NCBI GenBank assembly: GCA_023453795.1
Contig: JAEXSP010000034.1
Coordinates: forward strand, 277,579-341,578
Reading direction: 5' to 3'
Origin: Bacillota bacterium
GTDB taxonomy: Bacteria; Bacillota; Clostridia; Acetivibrionales; JAEXSP01
Length of the DNA: 64,000 nt
The notes beneath the pieces are model-generated. The model was not told the origin of the DNA, made no database searches, and saw nothing but the letters and a program-made list of their open reading frames with translations. Position numbers and translations under genes: made by a program. Each line of letters opens with the position of its first letter. Positions within the stretch are counted from its first letter, which is position 1. Below are positions 61,519 to 64,000 of this stretch, one piece after another.

Positions 61519-63048
61519 ATGTACAAAAAGATTGTAAGCACCATCATGATTTTTATTCTATGTGCGACTGTTATTTCAGGTACTGTTGCAACTGCGGGTC
61601 AAACTTACAAGATTAAATGTTCTTACCTGAAAAATCCGGATTCTATTATAGCCATAGCAGACAAGTCCGCAAAATTCTGGGAAAAGGCATATGACAAAAA
61701 ATACGGAGGTTTTTTTGCTTATCTTGACCGTACCGGAAAAGTAGATATGAGCAAGCCATACAAGATATCCATGATACAATACAGAGATGCATTTGCATTT
61801 GCAAGAGCTTATCAGCTCACAGGAAAGAAAGAATATCTGGATTATGCACGCAAAGGCTTGGATTTCCTTTATAAGCATGCATGGGATAATGTTAACGGCG
61901 GATGGTATTCAGAAATGAATAGGGATGGTTCTCTTGTTGCTGCACCTATTGAATACGTGGACTGGAACAACATGAAATGGTTTGGAACTCAATTCGGTAC
62001 AATACAGAGCATAAGCACTTTGTATGATGTTACAAGGAATAAGGTGGATGAAGATTGGCTAAATAAATCATATGCCAGTCTTGAAAAGCATCTTTGGGAT
62101 TCAACATCTGGTTTGGAGGGGTACTATGAAAATGCCGATAAAGACTGGGGCAACCCGAATGTTAAATCTCTATACTCAACACTTGATGCAATAATAACTC
62201 CTGAAATGGATATGTACCTGCTGAATTTGGACAAAAAATATAAGAATAAGATTACAACAATCGCCGATGTCTCTATAAAATACATAATCAAGAGTATGGA
62301 AAAAAGGAAGTTCGGAGTTAATGACAGATTCGACAGCAAATGGAATGCTATTGATCCTCAGCCGTCTACATCAAGCGGTAATTATTTGAAATCTGGGCTA
62401 TACCTCTATATGGCGTATCTGGCAAACCCAAAACCAGAATACAAGGCATCGGCACAAAAGCTCATAAGCCAGGTGCTTGATACCAAAGCATATGATAAGG
62501 TAAATGGAGGACCATATGCTTCTCTTGACCCCGCAACCGGAATTCCGACCGATTACAAGAAAAACTGGTGGATACTTGAGTCAGGGGTTAATAGTGGGTT
62601 GGTAGGCTACTATGTTTCCAAGGATACCAAATATTTAAAAATGGCAGATGAAAGCATGGATTTCTTTATGAAACACATGTATGACCCCAAATATGGGGAT
62701 GCATACGGAGAAACGGCTGCAGACGGCTCCAAACCGGATACGGTTAAAGGAAACTACTGGAAGGATGCTTTCCATACTCTTGAATTATTCTATTATACAT
62801 ATCTCTATGGCAATCTGATGCTCAATAATAAGCCTGTCAGTCTCTATTACAATATCAGTCCGGATAAAAGTGCAAGAAGTATGTCTTTAAATCCGCTTTT
62901 AATGGGCAAAAACAAACTATTAATCACCAAGGTAACATTGAACGGAAAAGAATATAAGAATTTTGACAGCGCAAAACGCCTTTTGAAAATTCCTGCAAAA
63001 ATTGGAGGAGAATTCAGGGTGACATTTAAACCGGTAATTGTGAAATAG
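61519..63048 (+). CDS. Secreted AGE-fold protein 2 (paralogue)
   Basis: A 509-residue paralogue of the protein at 57767, with the same signal peptide/AGE barrel/C-terminal beta-domain layout and long shared stretches (IKCSYLKNPDSII, FFMKHMYD, YLYGNLMLNNKPV). R89, WWILESG (350-356) and H419 are present; the other sites read ITPEM (P228 where copy 1 has His) and SGNYLK (N288). It has thus lost one more of the family's histidines than copy 1. ATG 61519 has AAAGGAG; the longer frame to 61420 crosses the promoter and is rejected. Substrate unknown. Confidence 0.75.
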   Translation: MYKKIVSTIMIFILCATVISGTVATAGQTYKIKCSYLKNPDSIIAIADKSAKFWEKAYDKKYGGFFAYLDRTGKVDMSKPYKISMIQYRDAFAFARAYQLTGKKEYLDYARKGLDFLYKHAWDNVNGGWYSEMNRDGSLVAAPIEYVDWNNMKWFGTQFGTIQSISTLYDVTRNKVDEDWLNKSYASLEKHLWDSTSGLEGYYENADKDWGNPNVKSLYSTLDAIITPEMDMYLLNLDKKYKNKITTIADVSIKYIIKSMEKRKFGVNDRFDSKWNAIDPQPSTSSGNYLKSGLYLYMAYLANPKPEYKASAQKLISQVLDTKAYDKVNGGPYASLDPATGIPTDYKKNWWILESGVNSGLVGYYVSKDTKYLKMADESMDFFMKHMYDPKYGDAYGETAADGSKPDTVKGNYWKDAFHTLELFYYTYLYGNLMLNNKPVSLYYNISPDKSARSMSLNPLLMGKNKLLITKVTLNGKEYKNFDSAKRLLKIPAKIGGEFRVTFKPVIVK

Positions 63049-63082
63049 ATAAACTAACCATACACTGTAATAAATTCTTTAA

Positions 63083-63169
63083 CAGGTTATATAATAATTT
63101 AGATTTATAATTTTATATTGGTTCAGATTTAAATCTACATGTGAAGAATTTTTCACATGTTTTTTTATT
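63083..63169. repeat. Direct repeat copy B with permease 3'-end footprint
   Basis: Contains a remnant encoding NRLYNNLDL and a stop, matching the end of the permease gene at 61322-61349, then the same terminator hairpin. It shows that this boundary was duplicated. Confidence 0.8.
63136..63169 (+). terminator. Intrinsic terminator after second AGE-like gene
   Basis: ACATGTGAA-GAATT-TTCACATGT with seven T residues, duplicate of the one at 61376. Confidence 0.88.
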
Positions 63170-63198
63170 GCGCTGACATAAAAAATATCAAAAAAGTA

Positions 63199-63227
63199 TT
63201 TGACAATATGTTCATAGTGTATATAAT
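63199..63227 (+). promoter_or_regulatory. Promoter of receiver-permease operon
   Basis: TTGACA at 63199-63204, 17-bp spacer, TATAAT at 63222-63227. Confidence 0.85.
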
Positions 63228-63242
63228 AAATATGTACACTAT
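63214..63242. promoter_or_regulatory. Operator copy 4
   Basis: ATAGTGTATA and TGTACACTAT around a 9-bp spacer; 9 of 10 bases of the right arm fit. It overlaps the -10 box. Confidence 0.72.
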
Positions 63243-63305
63243 AGACAACATATTCAGTATAAACATTATGGACACCATTATTGTGCGTATAAAGGAATGG
63301 TTATT

Positions 63306-63740
63306 ATGCTTAAGTTACTGACAGTTACTGAGAAATTGTGGGATGAAGCATGGGAAAGACAAATAACTTGTGAAAATCCGGGTATTGCATGGGTAGAAAC
63401 TTCATGCAACGGTCTCACCGCGCTGGAACGGATCAGTAAATTAAAACCGGATATTCTCATAGTTGATACAGATTTAAAAGATATAAGCGGTCTGATAGTT
63501 GCGAAAAATGCGGTTAGAAAAGTGCCTGACATAAAAATTATCTTTATAAGCGGTTTCAAGGATTATAAATTTGCAAAAGAGGCCTTAAGGCTCAAAGCAT
63601 GTGCGTATTTGCTTAAACCTGTTGACTGCATGGAATTGTCTGCAGCAGTAGGCAGAGCGGTTTGCCAAAGGCTTGAAGAAATGGTATTCGAGGAAGAAAA
63701 AGCGCGTCTAAGCAGGTTTATATATGCTGGATGCTTATAA
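63306..63740 (+). CDS. Stand-alone degenerate receiver-domain protein
   Basis: A 144-residue protein with a receiver fold and no output domain. The phospho-acceptor position is D54 (ILIVDTD), with Ser in IFISGF and Lys in LLKPVD, as in YesN-type receivers. But the N-terminal acidic pair (normally VDDE) reads TVTEK, so metal binding and phosphorylation are doubtful. ATG 63306 has AAAGGA nine nt upstream, better than 63297. Immediately before a sugar ABC permease gene, under the GntR-type operator. Confidence 0.75.
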   Translation: MLKLLTVTEKLWDEAWERQITCENPGIAWVETSCNGLTALERISKLKPDILIVDTDLKDISGLIVAKNAVRKVPDIKIIFISGFKDYKFAKEALRLKACAYLLKPVDCMELSAAVGRAVCQRLEEMVFEEEKARLSRFIYAGCL

Positions 63741-63771
63741 TTTAACAATTTTAATGTAAAGGGTGGTAGAA

Positions 63772-64000
63772 ATGGAGAATACTCGGATTGTAAGCAATAA
63801 TCAAGTTGCTCCGAGAAGAACGACTAATGTAGGTTTTTTCAAGTATGTTTTTAAAAACTGGGTTTTATTTGTAATGATGCTGCCGATGCTGCTGGCTATG
63901 TTTTTTAACAATTATTTGCCTATGGCAGGATCGTTACTGGCTTTTAAAGATTACAAAGCATATTCGAACAGTTTTATACACAACTACATAGTCAGTAAAT
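63772..64000 (+). CDS. LplB-type polysaccharide ABC permease, 3' end outside window
   Basis: The first 76 codons are visible: a ~27-residue basic cytoplasmic tail, a hydrophobic helix (WVLFVMMLPMLLAMFFNNYL) and PMAGSLLAFKDYKAYSN, the start pattern of LplB/YtcP-family permeases that import oligosaccharides with a lipoprotein binding protein. AAAGGGTGG precedes ATG. The gene continues past the window; the rest of the transporter is expected downstream. Confidence 0.8.
   Translation, partial: MENTRIVSNNQVAPRRTTNVGFFKYVFKNWVLFVMMLPMLLAMFFNNYLPMAGSLLAFKDYKAYSNSFIHNYIVSK

Noticed and set aside
57715..63242. The operator inverted repeats as transposon ends
   Set aside because: All four copies sit at the same place relative to -10 boxes with a fixed 9-bp spacer, and no transposase is near; regulation explains them better.
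1..64000. tRNA and rRNA genes
   Set aside because: No intergenic stretch shows a cloverleaf with a TTCGA-type T arm or conserved rRNA sequence.

Overview
The window reads as a moderately AT-rich chromosome segment from an anaerobic, Gram-positive member of the Clostridia. The strongest organism clues are an electron-bifurcating [FeFe] hydrogenase operon (25499-29915), a secreted protein with an X2 module and a type I-like cohesin (54244-55647), strong AGGAGG-type ribosome sites, LtaS-like and L,D-transpeptidase envelope genes, and FlgM. The X2-cohesin pair points towards the cellulosome-forming cluster III clostridia (Ruminiclostridium/Acetivibrio relatives). This taxonomic placement is inference from gene content; there is no rRNA gene in the window.

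Layout. 1-1.9 kb: the 3' part of a VWA-domain gene and a TelA-family gene. 2.1-6.4 kb: a secreted RCC1-repeat protein, a decayed gene fragment, a metallophosphoesterase with a structured leader, and a methyltransferase. 6.5-9.1 kb (minus): a three-gene non-homologous end-joining operon (Ku, ATP-dependent ligase, LigD-type polymerase). 9.4-12.8 kb (minus): a large secreted HExxH metalloprotease with FN3 and Ig-like repeats, preceded by a 22-bp-period repeat array. 13.1-17 kb: a short terminated leader RNA, NUDIX hydrolase, AAC(3)-family acetyltransferase, QueG-like Fe-S protein and an MFS exporter. 17.1-19.1 kb (minus): a beta-propeller/SH3/LysM protein without signal peptide. 19.4-24.3 kb: a NarL-type two-component system followed by an ABC transporter with two FtsX-like permeases. 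24.4-25.3 kb (minus): DHH phosphoesterase. 25.5-29.9 kb: hydrogenase operon. 30-42.8 kb: mixed housekeeping and envelope genes (ABC-F, 3-methyladenine glycosylase, FlgM, YkgJ-like, lipoprotein, ProX-type deacylase, DUF3810, LtaS-like, XRE regulator, DUF2935, Fe-S aldo/keto reductase, MATE). 42.9-49.5 kb: an OmpR-type two-component system, SIMPL protein, lipoprotein, L,D-transpeptidase and a GH30 glycosidase. 49.7-54 kb (minus): YesN-like regulator, ferritin-like protein, second Fe-S aldo/keto reductase, Ca2+/H+ antiporter. 54.2-57.6 kb: cohesin protein, an unknown exported protein, DUF4234 and DUF2752 membrane proteins.

The most interesting part is 57.7-64 kb. Two paralogous secreted proteins with an N-acylglucosamine 2-epimerase (AGE)-type fold flank a YtrA-type GntR repressor and a small ABC transporter. 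They are followed by a degenerate receiver protein and the start of an LplB-type polysaccharide ABC permease gene. All four transcription units have a strong promoter whose -10 region is overlapped by the same 10-9-10 bp inverted repeat (core ATAGTGTATA / TATACACTAT; perfect at 61451-61479). This looks like one locally encoded regulon. Both AGE-like proteins lack the residue expected at one catalytic histidine position, so their role may not be epimerisation. The second copy is bracketed by an ~88-bp direct repeat that includes the 3' end of the ABC permease gene, a footprint of a duplication or insertion event. No tRNA, rRNA, CRISPR array, insertion sequence or prophage was recognised.
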